Source: Carnegiea gigantea (taxonomy: Eukaryota; Streptophyta; Magnoliopsida; Caryophyllales; Cactaceae). From it: a stretch of 64,000 nt of DNA. The notes under the pieces were generated by a model. That model was not told where the DNA came from. It made no database searches and was given only the letters and a program-made list of their open reading frames with translations. The position numbers and the translations under genes were made by a program. The stretch is from contig JAKOGI010001176.1 of assembly GCA_029747015.1 (NCBI GenBank), forward strand, positions 215,001-279,000, written 5' to 3'. Positions 1-12,100 of the stretch are shown here, one piece after another; the first letter of the stretch is position 1, and each line of letters starts with the position of its first letter.

Positions 1-25
1 CCCCCCTCTCTCTCTCTCTCTCTCC
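1..25. repeat. CT microsatellite in the 5' leader
   Basis: A pyrimidine run of C6 followed by (CT)n lies about 115 bases upstream of the start codon at 141. CT-rich tracts are common in plant 5' leaders and core promoters. Only 140 bases of upstream sequence are in the window, so no TATA box or transcription start could be assigned. Confidence 0.8.
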
Positions 26-140
26 ATTGAAATTCAATCAGTCCAGCACCACCATTGTCATTCCTATTGTCATTGTCAACCCATATCTCTCCTCCCCTGC
101 ACTCAATTCCCGGTTAGCAAACAAACAGTTTCTCACCGCC

Positions 141-3100
141 ATGGTGAAGGTGTCCTTGATTGTCTACATAGCCATTGGAGTTGGGCTCCTCTTATTCCTC
201 TCTCTTTCTCCAAAGCACGGCCACGACCATGACCATCATCCCCCCCCCTCCCGCCGCCACGGCCACCGGCGGCTGAAGGTCAAGTCCAACTTCACCTTCA
301 CCACGCAGGACCACCTTGAGCACGACGACCCCCACCACGACTTCCCCCACCACCATCACCACCACGACCCGGTGGCGTTTGATCCCATAGTGGCGGAGAT
401 GGACCGCCACCAAGAGGACAAGGAGTGGGAGCGAATGTACTTCGATGAACACCACAAGGAATTCGCAGAAATCGCGCGCCACCATGACCATGACCATGAC
501 CATGAAGAAGAAGATGCCCACCACCACCATCATGATGATCATCATGAGCATCATCAGCAGCATCATGAGCCCGAGTGGGAGGAGTTCAACAACCCCGAAG
601 ATTTCCTTAATGATGAGGACAAGTTCAATGTAACTAATCGGCTTGTGCTGCTTTTCCCCCAAATCGACGTTGATCCCGCTGATGGGTTCGTCTCTGAGAA
701 GGAGCTGACCAAGTGGAACTTGGACCAGGCTATGCGGGAAGTTCTGCATCGTTCGCAACGCGAGATGGAGCTCCATGATAAGAACCATGATGGGATCGTT
801 TCATTGTCTGAGTACGACCCTCCTGCCTGGGTCAAGAGCTCAGGTCAGCTGTCCATTTATTTGTTTTTCGATTTGCTTCTTTAGTTTGTTAGCAATGGCG
901 CATGCGTAGTGGGTAGAATTTGTTGGTGAATCCCTTTTTTTTTTTTTTTTTTGTGTGTGTGTGGCAATCAAACGTGGCAGGGGTATTTGATACTTTGATA
1001 GGTAAGTTATATGTCGGTAATCAATTCATGGGAGGTGTAATCTAGGTAAGCGGCAACGCTATTATCCTGAGAATCATACAAGTGAGATCAAAGCTGAATT
1101 TTTCCATGAAAGTGAAGAAGGCCTTGGGTGTTCATATTGTTGATTACTTGGGGAATGTCGATTTGGGAACTAATATCAAATCCTGAGGCCTTATTTCATT
1201 AGTCAAGCAGGTGGGGGCCTAATCAAATTCTTTGTTGTCCATCAGGATTCATTTAGGGCTTAGTCAAAGATATGCCACTGTTAGAATCAAACACGATATC
1301 AAGTCCCAAAGCTGAAGCCCTTTGATGAAAACAAATGGGGTTTGGAAGTTTATGATTTTCATTCCTTTCTGGTGTGATGGTTTTGGAGCTAAAATTAAAT
1401 TGTGCACCTCAGTGCTTCTGGTAGATAAACCAGTGAGGGATTCTGAGTTCATATAGGGCTTGCTTTCCAAGGTGCAGAGCCGTGGATAGATGACTCTGAC
1501 GTTCAAATTTCATACCACTTGCTTCAGTGGGGGTGGTATGCTGATCCAATGGTGTTTCAGATGTATTGAACTCTATTTACCTCTGAAAAGAATCTGATAA
1601 TTTGATTCTAGATCTCTAACTAGGAGTTGGACCTAAGCTTTCTCTTTGGTTGCCTCTGGGTTGATGTAGTTTTTTGAACGTTGCCAATTTAGTTTTTCAT
1701 TTTGAATTGAAAGACAGTTGTTACTTGGGTTCCATGCACTGTGAGCTTGTCTCTGTTGCTGATTTCCATCTTAAATTCACCAGATAATAATACTTTTGGA
1801 TATCATATGGGTTGGTGGAAAGAGGAACACTTCAATGCTTCTGACGTGAATGGAGATGGTCTTCTAAATTTGACAGAGTTCAATGAGTAAGAGCATACAT
1901 ATCATAAACTCTTAATGTGTCTGCTACTTTTTATTGATAGCTCTCTAATCAAATGTCCTTGTGATAGCTTTTTGCACCCGGCTGATACAAAGAACCCAAA
2001 GTTACTTCAGTGGCTGTGCAAAGAGGAAATAAGGTATGCTGAATTCCCCCTGCCAAGCCAGAAAATTTCTTTATTCCTGTTGTGCCTTCACCTTTTAGAT
2101 TTATTGTCCCCCCGCCCCAAAGAAAAAAAAAGAAAAAGAAGGAAAATTTACGTGCTTTCCTGTTTCTCTTGAGAATTTTCCCAACATAATCCCCCCCCTG
2201 CTTGCTGCATGCATAGCCACTAGCCATCCTTTGTATTGCATCCCTTAGTCTCATCAATTACTTTCACCTTTTTTATTTGCTGAAAGTTGGACTTGCATAA
2301 TGTATTTGTTGGAGCGTGCCCATGAGAGGAACCCCCCCATTCTCTTTTTAGCTGAGGATTACTGTCCTCCGCCCCCCTTGTCCTTTTTCCCTTTTGTGTT
2401 TGGAGGAGGTCTCTGTTGTGCATCCCACTGCGTTTAGATTTAGGGAGCTTCTCATGTGAGCTACCTTCCTTTGAGTCTTTGACAAGTAGAGATACAACAT
2501 CATTCTTTCTCTTCCATTGAAATTGATAAAACAATGGTTTTGATGGAGGTGGTGATAGAAATATGAGTTGGCGTGGCCTTGCTGTCTTCTTTTTGCATCA
2601 TGGTCTGTTTGTTCTGATGGAACTTGAATCCTGCAGGTTATTGGAATACATCATAAGTGGTTTCAGCATTTTCTGAAAGAGCTTCTGTTGATTAATGTAT
2701 TTGCTGTTGTTTTTCCACCTTCTTTTTATCATCTATCTCCAGGGAAAGAGACACTGACAAGGATGGTAAGATCAACTTTGATGAATTTTCCCACGGGCTT
2801 TTTGATTTGGTGAGAAACTATGAAGAAGGGCACAATACCACGCACCATACAGATAATTCGACAGATAGTCATGCTGCCAGGAAATTGTTCAATCAACTTG
2901 ACAAAGATAGTGACGGGTAAATTACCTCCTATTCGTGCGATATTCTTTCCTTCAATCGCACTTTTTGTACATGGCAAGTAGGACAGTATCTGATTGTTGG
3001 CTGTGACAATTTTCTTGGGTAACTTCATCATACATTTTGTGTGACATGATAGTTTTTCTTGGTGACAGATTGTTGACGGACACAGAGTTGTTGCCCATTA

Positions 3101-6100
3101 TTGGTAAACTTCACCCTTCTGGGCACTACTATGCCAAACAACAAGCAGATTACATCATATCACAGGTAACCCTGCAACTATGTGTACCATTTTACCCAAG
3201 CATGGAATCCAAGTCCCCATCCGCATATATTTTTTGTTATTATGCGTTATATTCCTTTTGTTGCAAATAACTTGATGCTTCTCCATGATTTTGTCAAATT
3301 ATGCGTAGACTTATTTGGATGAATAAAGAAGCTCGGTTGTGATGTTTGCTGAGTTTCATTGCATTACAGTATAAGCTATACAAGTACTAGAGTGAAAAGC
3401 CCATTCTAGAGCTTTCATCCAAGATATTATCCAGGACAGGAAACCGATCTCTTATGATTATACAAAGAAGAAACACACCACCTAGTGCTGCTCTCATTGA
3501 AGCAAGTTCAGGGGAAATGTAGATTCATGTAACCTTGTCCTTGCAACCCTAACCCAACCCCGTGATCATCTTTCATGAAGAAACGACTATACAGTTTATA
3601 CACGAATGGCTTAACTATTCTAAGCTCACTAGTCGAGTTGAGGCTTTGAACAACTGTCTTGTTATTACTTTTATTTGCTTGGGAAGACGTGTTTCATTTT
3701 AGCTCTTTCCTGGTTTCAACAAGGCTATGACTTTGAGCATTTTTTATGACATTCACAAAAAGAACATCTGGCTAGCATATCTTGTTCTAAATGGAATGTC
3801 CTCCTAAATGCTGTTGGTGACGAGTAGGGAAAACAATTTGTGGCCTGAAGTTGTGGGTGAGAGGAAGGCTTTGACTTGCTAGCAGCTTTATTATTCATAG
3901 GGTGACAGGAAGAGCTTACAGGATGACTTTGGCCATTTTGATGAATTTGTAAATATAAATGAAAACACCCATTCTTGTCTGAGATGACCTCATTAATTGT
4001 TTATCTAAGACCGAACTTTTCTTATTCGGCCTATTTAGAGTTCAACTACTCTTTCCTTATTTTTCACAATTTTTCATAGTGAGATGATTTCATCTGAGGA
4101 GGCCTCTACTAGAAATATTGATAACAACATGTAGTAAATTGACTCGATAAAAATGCTTCTAAGCTTCCTATAGCAATACAAATGAACAAAGAGCCCTACT
4201 GGAGGGGATGACATTGGCAAGGTAAGAAAATACGAGTTGTATTATTTATGATGTAGGTGTGTTATATTTAGGAAATAACTTTATTTTCATATGTTTTTAA
4301 TTTGTATTTTCAGATTTAAATTTAGGAGTATTTTTGGGATAGTATATTGTAGAATGTGTCATAACATGATTAGGAAAATAGTATTTTTGAGTGTACTAGG
4401 ATATTACCTTAGTTTCCTTGTCTTATTAGGTACTTTTACACTATAAATACCCCTATCATTTTTTTTTTTGGGGGGGGGGGGGGAGTTTATGATGAAATAA
4501 AATTGAGTTTTTTTTGTCCATCAGTTCAGGCATAGTGGCTTTATGCCAACTGAAGGCTGTCCTTTTGTACCGATTGTGATTTTTAATCACCTTCATCAAT
4601 AATTTCAAAGGAGTTGTAAAGTAATCCATACCAACATCCACCACAATCCCACCAAGGTCCCCATAATCACTTATCACCCACCTCTATAAATCCTAATTTT
4701 CGTTCTCAATTCCTATGTGTAAATTTTTTGGCAGATTGGGAATGTAGTCCTTCTTTCTGAAAGTATTACCACTTACAGGAATTCTTTGTGTATTGATCTT
4801 AGTTTAAAAAAGCGCGCCTGAGGCACGCCTAGGTGTACTGAAGCGCGAGGCGACCAGTGTGGCGCCTCATAGTGGATGAAGCGAGGTGAATCCTTTAAGC
4901 GCAATGAGGCGTGCTCCTCAGGGCACCTCAGTTTGAGGCGTGAGGCGATTGAAGCGAGGGCTTTATTGATCTTAATTGGGAAGTGAAGCTATAGGACAAA
5001 GAGGAGAACTTTTGACCGTTAAAATCACCAACTTTGTTAAAATTAACACTTATCTTAGTCTTATATCGCAATTTCGAGCATAATCCTTCATGCAATTGAC
5101 AAACTCTAAGATTAAAAAACCTCAATTTTCGAACTATCAAGTATGGACACCTAATGGTGCCAAAAGGGGGTTGAATGTCCATCTTCGTATTATTCTGGTT
5201 GTCGATCTTCACTAAAATTAGTGTAGGGGATTTCAGTTAACAGCTTCCTTCTTCCCTAGTGTGTGGGGGGTCGTTAGAAGTCTAAATGGAAATGGGCTAG
5301 TTTAGAATTTGTGCATATATTCATAGTTTTATTTAATGAAGATTTCCTACAATCTTAATTTGTTATATTGTGGAAAATTCTTTCCTTCTCCTTTTATTTT
5401 TTATTTAGGAAAGAATCTGCCATCTTTTTTTATTTTATTATATTTTCCTGAGTTAAAGAAGCCATTTTTTCTTTCCTTTCTCTCAGTTTTGATTTTCTTT
5501 TTTTCTTTCCTTTAAAAACTTATAGTAAGAATGTTTGTTACTTATTAGCATTTTGATTTGTGTTTACATAATATAATTTACTTGTTATCATATTTTAAAC
5601 TGTTTTATGAACGTTTTTAACATTGTAACGGTTTATATTGACATCTAATTCCATATTGATGCAATCATATAACTCATTTGGGCAAAATCTATCTGCTAAA
5701 TACGTTTTAGGCATTTCTATGTAAAGCTGCACCTCGCATCCATGATGCGTGTGCCTTCGCCTCGAGGCTCACGCCTCGCACCTTGGAACCCTTTGCGCCT
5801 CAATGCGCCTCGTGCCTTTTTAAATTGTCGATTAACATTATGTTTGGGCTAGTGTCTATGTAACGAACTATTGGTCCCTATTATTCAGACTATTGCAGGG
5901 CATATTTCCGTGGCATTTAGCGGTCTGTGATAGTGTAACTGATATACATATGATGGAATTTCATATGCTGATATCTATCCAACTGTTCCTCAAGGTGGCT
6001 ATAGTTTCTATCCTTGTCAATTCACCAAAAAAACAAAAAAACATTGTCAATTTTACAATAAGTATCGGAATTTCATGTATGAAAATCCTGGTAGCTATCT

Positions 6101-9100
6101 TGCTGAGAGTAGAAAAAGACTCGTTGGGAATGAGAAAGGGAAGATAAAGAGGCTTGCTATTGCCACACCTAGGAAGTCAACATCAGAAGTTGATATCATT
6201 ATTGAAGATTCTAAACCTGCCAAGACTCATCGTGATTTGCAATTTTAAGATTCTCTATTTAAACTGGAAAGTGCTTCTGAAATCCAAGAAGTACAAGAGG
6301 TGAATTTCATATGGGGCCCAGGTGACCTGGTAAAGATGATGTATTCGAGTTAGTACATGTAGTTTTTTAACCTTCAAGGAAATGGTCCTATGCTTCTTAA
6401 TTTGTTCACTATGAAAGGGATGAATTTTGAGGGCTTATTAAATGCTTCAATGTTTCACGTCAATTCTACAATTTTCAAGTCCCTTTAATCTAAAGCCCCA
6501 ATGTTGGCTCCATGTGGTCTCTAAAACAGGCCAGTTCAAGTAGTTTGACACTTGTTCCTCTTAAGCAAGATTTCAGGTTCGAGTCCCGTGAATGGAGAAA
6601 ATATGTGATGGGAGAGCTGTAGCCTGTATCCCTATATTGGCCAATAATAGTCAACTTTGATAACAAAGACCCAAACACCAAAAAGAACAAAAATATTAAA
6701 AAAAAAAAAAAAAACTCATTTTTGATTTTTGATCTAAGATAGCAACATGATGTGTTTGCGAAGGAAAGAAAAGAAGAATTTTATAATTTATGGTATAAAT
6801 GTAGTAGATTTAGAAAATAATTGTATTTTAATATTTTTAATTTGTAATGTCGAATTTTAATGGATGGGGTATTTTTTAGGGTAGTGTATTTCAGAACATA
6901 AGTTGACCTATTAACTGGGACTGACTGTGTTAAATACACATTGGTTGTATTTTAGGTTCTGGTTTAGACGTGTTAAACCTTAACCCTAAGGTTTTGTGTC
7001 TGATTGAAACCCAATAGATTAGAAGTGTTTTTTATATTTTTTTCCCCACAAATATTGTAAGCATTAATGTAATGTTTTAAAATTAAAAAATGGATCAAGT
7101 TACAAAGTTCCAAACTTTAATGTTTAAACCCTTTTCAGGAGCCGATTTATCGATCTATGACTCATTGACTTTTTAGATCATACTTTCTCAACAATAAAAT
7201 AAAGAAAAAAAGAAAAGAACAGAAATCTCCGTACATATATAACCAAATCTCCGACGAAATATACTTGATGATGCAGGTATATTCATTCCATTGGAGATGA
7301 TCAATTATGTACGACTTGTTTTTGGCCCCACCCATATGCTTAATGGCATAGTGATTTGATTAGATGATGAAAATGTAATTATCATACAGAAAAGGCTAGA
7401 TAGTATTAGTGATGGAGTTTCATCACAGAGATGTTCTTATAATATAATAGAGTGATGAAGAGGGAAGAAAGATTAAAAAAAATTAAAACAGTGGAAACAT
7501 ATGAATTTGGCTCTTTTAAGGTCATATTACAACTATTACATATGCTTGTGAAAAGATGAAAAGCCTACACATGTATGGGATAAACAGAGTTCTTGAATAA
7601 AAAATAGATATTAAAAATCCAACTTCACTCAAATGGGTCGACCCTGACCCTAACAGGTTTCACCTAAATAGGTTCGAGTCTTAAAATCTTGTCTAAGACT
7701 CTAAATTTCTCGGTTTGGTTTGGATCAACTTATCAGATCGGGTGAATGTTTTCCGGGCCTAAATCGAAATCATATTATGATTGGGAATGTGGTATTTTAG
7801 GTATATTAGTATATTGCATTAATTCTTTATATCATTAGGTGGCTTTATGCTACAATACCCTATTTTACTGTTTTATTTGGGAGTTGATGATGGACTAAAA
7901 TTGAGCTGTTAGTTTTGGATTGGATCTCCTTTTTTCGGGCCCCCCGGGGGGGGGGGGGAGGATTATGCAACAGGAATTTGAAATTCCCGTGAAGTGAAAA
8001 TTTGGGAAAAGGGATGAAAGAAATCTCTTTATTAAAAGTGAAGGTGGTGGATGGCCGTGATATTGTGAAAGGGTGAGGAAAAAAAGAGGGTAAAAGAACT
8101 AAAAGAGTTCCCTCCCCCCCGGGGGGTTCCGGAGATATTGGGTTAGACATGTCAATCAGTTGAGAGATGTTTGGACGAGCCTATGTTGGTGGCCAAAATC
8201 TATCCTTGTTATCTTATCTTTTTTAGCAGAGAAAGAGAGCATGTGTGTTTTGTTTGTGATTTAGGACGCTCTAAGAGCAATTCCTACAAAGGAGAATAAT
8301 TGATGTAGGATGCTCTAAGAGCAATTCCCCCTCCAAGAAAATTCACACATGAATTTTCACTTAAATTCAATATTAATTTTGATTTATAACATGCCTTCTT
8401 CAATTACATAAAGGGGCTTATATAATGAAGAGGCTAACTAGTATTAGCAAACCTAAATAATAAGATATAAATTAGAAAAGGATAAAAATATATAACCTAA
8501 TATTATCCTAATAGAATAGGAAACTAAATCTTAATAAAATATCACTAAATATTCTTATTTTGGTTATCCTAAAATATGTTTAAAAATAACCAACGAAAAT
8601 AATAAAAAATACAAAAGATTTGCAATATCAAAATATTCTAATTTTTGAATCTCTTTACCCATTCTTTAGTCTTATCCTGCATCATTTTCCCCTGGTTGAA
8701 AAAAACTCATCCTCGAGTTTGTACAGGGATAGAATGAAGAAAATCAAGCAAGAGACCATGTTCACTTCATCGCACATATGATAAAACGGTAATTTGTACA
8801 ACTTCTCCCAGAAAAGTATAAATTCAATCAGCGGATGTAGCTTCTTACCAACTAGAAGTTCCTTAGGGATAAACAAATCAAAGTTTCTACCTTCTAGCCT
8901 TGACACCTCAACACACTCAAGTTAGTGTGTTCTAGATACCAAAATCGAAAATCCCCCGAATTAGGCAATGACTTGCATTCAGATGTGGCCTTTTTACATC
9001 CCTCATGTGTGGAAACACATTTAAATTCAGCACATTCTGCAAATTCTTATAGAGAATGGTCACTTTGAACTTCTTTACTTTCCTTCTCCTTGTTGTGCAT

Positions 9101-12100
9101 AATTTTTTCTACAAGATGAAATAATTTGTTGAAGTGGAATATGAGATGCACATGTCTCCAAATTCCTTTAAATATAATGTGAGCAGTAAATGAGGGACTA
9201 CTCATAGCTTGACTCCGAGAGAGTATGGAAATAAGAAACTCCAACAAGAGATCATCTGCTTCTTCAAGAATACTGAGGATAGACTCTATATGTGCCACAA
9301 GATGCCACAAGATGGTGGAACATGTCCAAGACAAGAGCATCACACTCATTGTCTAACAGCACAACATACGACTTAATTCGAGACATGGATTCAAGTGTGC
9401 AACGTCTCTTATGGTATGATTCGTCATCATTATCAGATAGGGCTTCAAAAGATGACACAATGACTAGCACTTCTAAGATCAAAATTCCCTTTATAGGCAC
9501 TAGCGCATCTTGTATGGATTTTGAAGGATTCTAGTATATCTGAGACAAAAGGCCTCCAACTTTATCCAACAACCCAATAAGATCTTTGGAAGATAATGGC
9601 AGAGTTAGCAATTGAGCTCCAACTTGTAAAAGCTGACTTGGAAGTTCGCGCTCCAACAACCATGTTGGTTTGAGTGTCACTATGGCAACAAATCAGCAAG
9701 GCAGAGAACCTAAAAACCTTCCACAACAGCAAGTTTTGATATGGAAAATTTTTTGTTTGGGTTTTCTTTTGTATAGTGAGGCAGATATGCGAAAAAAATA
9801 AAGCGAAGAAAAAAGGAGCGGCAGTTAGATTGAAAGAAGGAAAATGGTAGTGGCTAGATCGACGAAGCTCTAATACCAAATTGATGTAAGACGCTTTAAG
9901 AGTAATTCGTACAAAGGAAAATAATTGATGTAGGACGCTTTAGGAGCAATTCCCACACCGATAAAATTCACACAAGAACTTTCACTTAAAATCAATATTA
10001 ATTCCGATTCATAAACTGCCTTCTTCAATTACATAAAGGGGTTTTTACAACTCTAAGAGGTTAACTAGTATTAGGAAACCTAACTAATAAGATATAAACC
10101 AGAAAGGGGTAAAAATATATAACCTCATATTATCCTAATAGATTAGGAAACTAATTCTTAATAAAATATCACTGAATATCCTTATTTTGACTATCCTAAA
10201 ATATGCTTGAAAATAACCTACGAAAATAATAAAAAAGTACAAAAGATCTCTAATATCAAAATATTCTAGTTTCCTAAATCTTTTTACTCATTCGTTACTG
10301 TTATCCTGCATCAGTTTGTCTCTAGCACCTTGTGAAATTCCAGAGCCTGTGCCTGTGACTGAAATATGAGAGATTGAGGTTTATAATCTCTCCTACAAAG
10401 TTGGGCAACTTCTCCATTGAGATGAGACTAAGCCATTTTAAGGTCTCTGTTGATAAATTTGTGTGGTGAACCCTGCTCTGTATAGTTGCCTTGTAGTGGT
10501 CACAATTGTGCCTTAGTTCCATCTAAATGGAAGACACACCCATTGTGCTGAAGGATGTGTAGTTAAAAAGTAACCTGCAAAGTAATTCATGTCCCCCCCC
10601 CCCCCCCAAAACCCCTCTTTTAAACATAGTTGTTTCAGAAATGATCATTTTAGTGCTCCTTTCTTGAAGTGTCCCAAGTCAGTTGAGAACTTGAGATGAA
10701 TCTGAGCCGTTCTTATGCTTCTTGTTGGCATGAATTATCCTCCTTTGAAGATTCTACCCTCCGTTGGCACCCAAGTTGTTATCTGCACAGCCCTGCCCCC
10801 CCCCCCCAACCCCAAAAAAAAAACCCCCAAGTAACCTCAGTGAGACTGTGATTGTTCGCTCTCAATAGCGGTGCAACTTTTATGTGATTGCCTTTGGTAT
10901 TTGACAAGATGAGGTACAGTTGTTCGGACGTTAATTGTTTTCAGGGTTTTGTGGTGTGTAGGATGTTGCATAGAAGCTGTAGTGTGATGTTGGAGTTTTG
11001 TGTTCTTTGGAAGAAAGAATCACATAAAATACAATCTTATAAATTGAATCTGTTTGCAAATTTTCTTGGCAATTCCTTGTGAAATAAAGAAGATTTATTT
11101 TTAGCATTCACAGGTGGATATGAGGCCTCCCTTGTCATGTTATCCAGTGGCTTCCCTAGCTTCTTTGTTTTCTCCTCCTGCCTCAAATTCTTATCCTGCC
11201 ACTTATGAGAGGGGAAGAAGAAAGAGTAAACACATGCATGGGCACACTAAGAGAAGTTTTCTTTGCCCTTATGGCATGTACTGTGCCCCCACCTGCACAG
11301 CTATATACATAGGTAGGCTAGAAAAAAAATTTCCTCCCATTCCATAGGCATAAAAACTGTTGTGTTCAATGCTAGAGAAAATTTCTGCTTATTCTCACCC
11401 CAGCTTCTATTGAAGTAGTTTTAGCCCTCTCATGTGGAAATTTTGGCACTTGGATCATGATGGTGATCACGATCTTGTGCATCTACTGTGGTTAGTCTCA
11501 TTATCGTCGTATACGCCCATGAGTTGCTGCTTATTGTACTTTCCTATTACAAACTCTACCTTGAGGAAAGAGAACTGTAGATACACAGTTTAGGCATCTT
11601 GTATTTGTAGTTTTCAGCAAAGAGGCTGAGTAAATCACACTATACAATAGTGGAATGCAGCTTCAATACAATGATGGTGTAGTTGGTGTGGAGCAGCAGG
11701 AAAGACTGCTTCTTTTGCTCCCTCTGCTATAGTTGTTTCTGGTTTGTAAGGAGCTCATCCTGCTATATTTAATTGATGCCTGGTTTCCAATCTCACTCGT
11801 CTTGATAATTGATCCGCCTGATGATGTCAAATCTGGAGTACACTGTTCTTGGCAACTCTTATGTCTCTAGTGATAATAGTCACCTGCTAATTTTTGCATC
11901 TTTAGTAGTAATAATATCTTCCTGCAATGATCATAATGAGTACACATTCTGCACTAGTCAAACTAGTTGCTGTGCGTTCCTAAAGTTGCTGCTGAAGCAT
12001 ACACATGCTTGATAAGTTATTTCATATTGTTACAGTTCTAATGTTGAAAACCCACGTATCTCAGGCTGATATAGATAAAGATGGACGGCTTTCTCTGGCG

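Larger units (their letters stand above)
8257..10313 (-). mobile_element. Non-autonomous LTR retrotransposon carrying a PDS5-like fragment
   Basis: The element is 2057 bases, with LTRs at 8257-8684 and 9882-10313 and a perfect 5-bp target duplication GTTTG at 8252-8256 and 10314-10318. LTR ends are TGAT...ATCA. Next to the right LTR the reverse complement of 9864-9878 reads TGGTATTAGAGCTTC, an initiator-tRNA-Met-type primer site, so the element is on the minus strand. The 1.2-kb interior has no complete gag or pol. It holds a PDS5-like stretch (9215-9659) and a short tail frame beside the 3' LTR. It must have relied on enzymes of another element. Confidence 0.85.
3166..12064 (+). other. Intron 5 of the EF-hand gene, 8.9 kb, filled with transposon sequence
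   Basis: The intron runs from a GTAACC donor after ...YIISQ to a CTCAG acceptor before ADIDKDG. It splits the gene between EF-hands 5 and 6 and is roughly ten times longer than the next longest intron. It holds an LTR-like repeat (4240-4560), a foldback-like element (4803-5826), a SINE (6520-6714), a second split relative of the LTR-like repeat, a GC inverted repeat, and an LTR retrotransposon (8257-10313). I see nothing identifiable in 3166-4239, 5827-6519 or 10314-12064 beyond homopolymer tracts. Confidence 0.88.

Noticed and set aside
192..788. A 198-codon open frame antisense to exon 1
   Set aside because: It is a shadow of the His-rich coding sequence (CAT/CAC runs read as ATG/GTG); its composition (Met/Val runs) matches no protein family.
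2220..2534. A 104-codon minus-strand frame in intron 3
   Set aside because: No recognisable domain, no splice context and it lies within a well-supported intron on the other strand.
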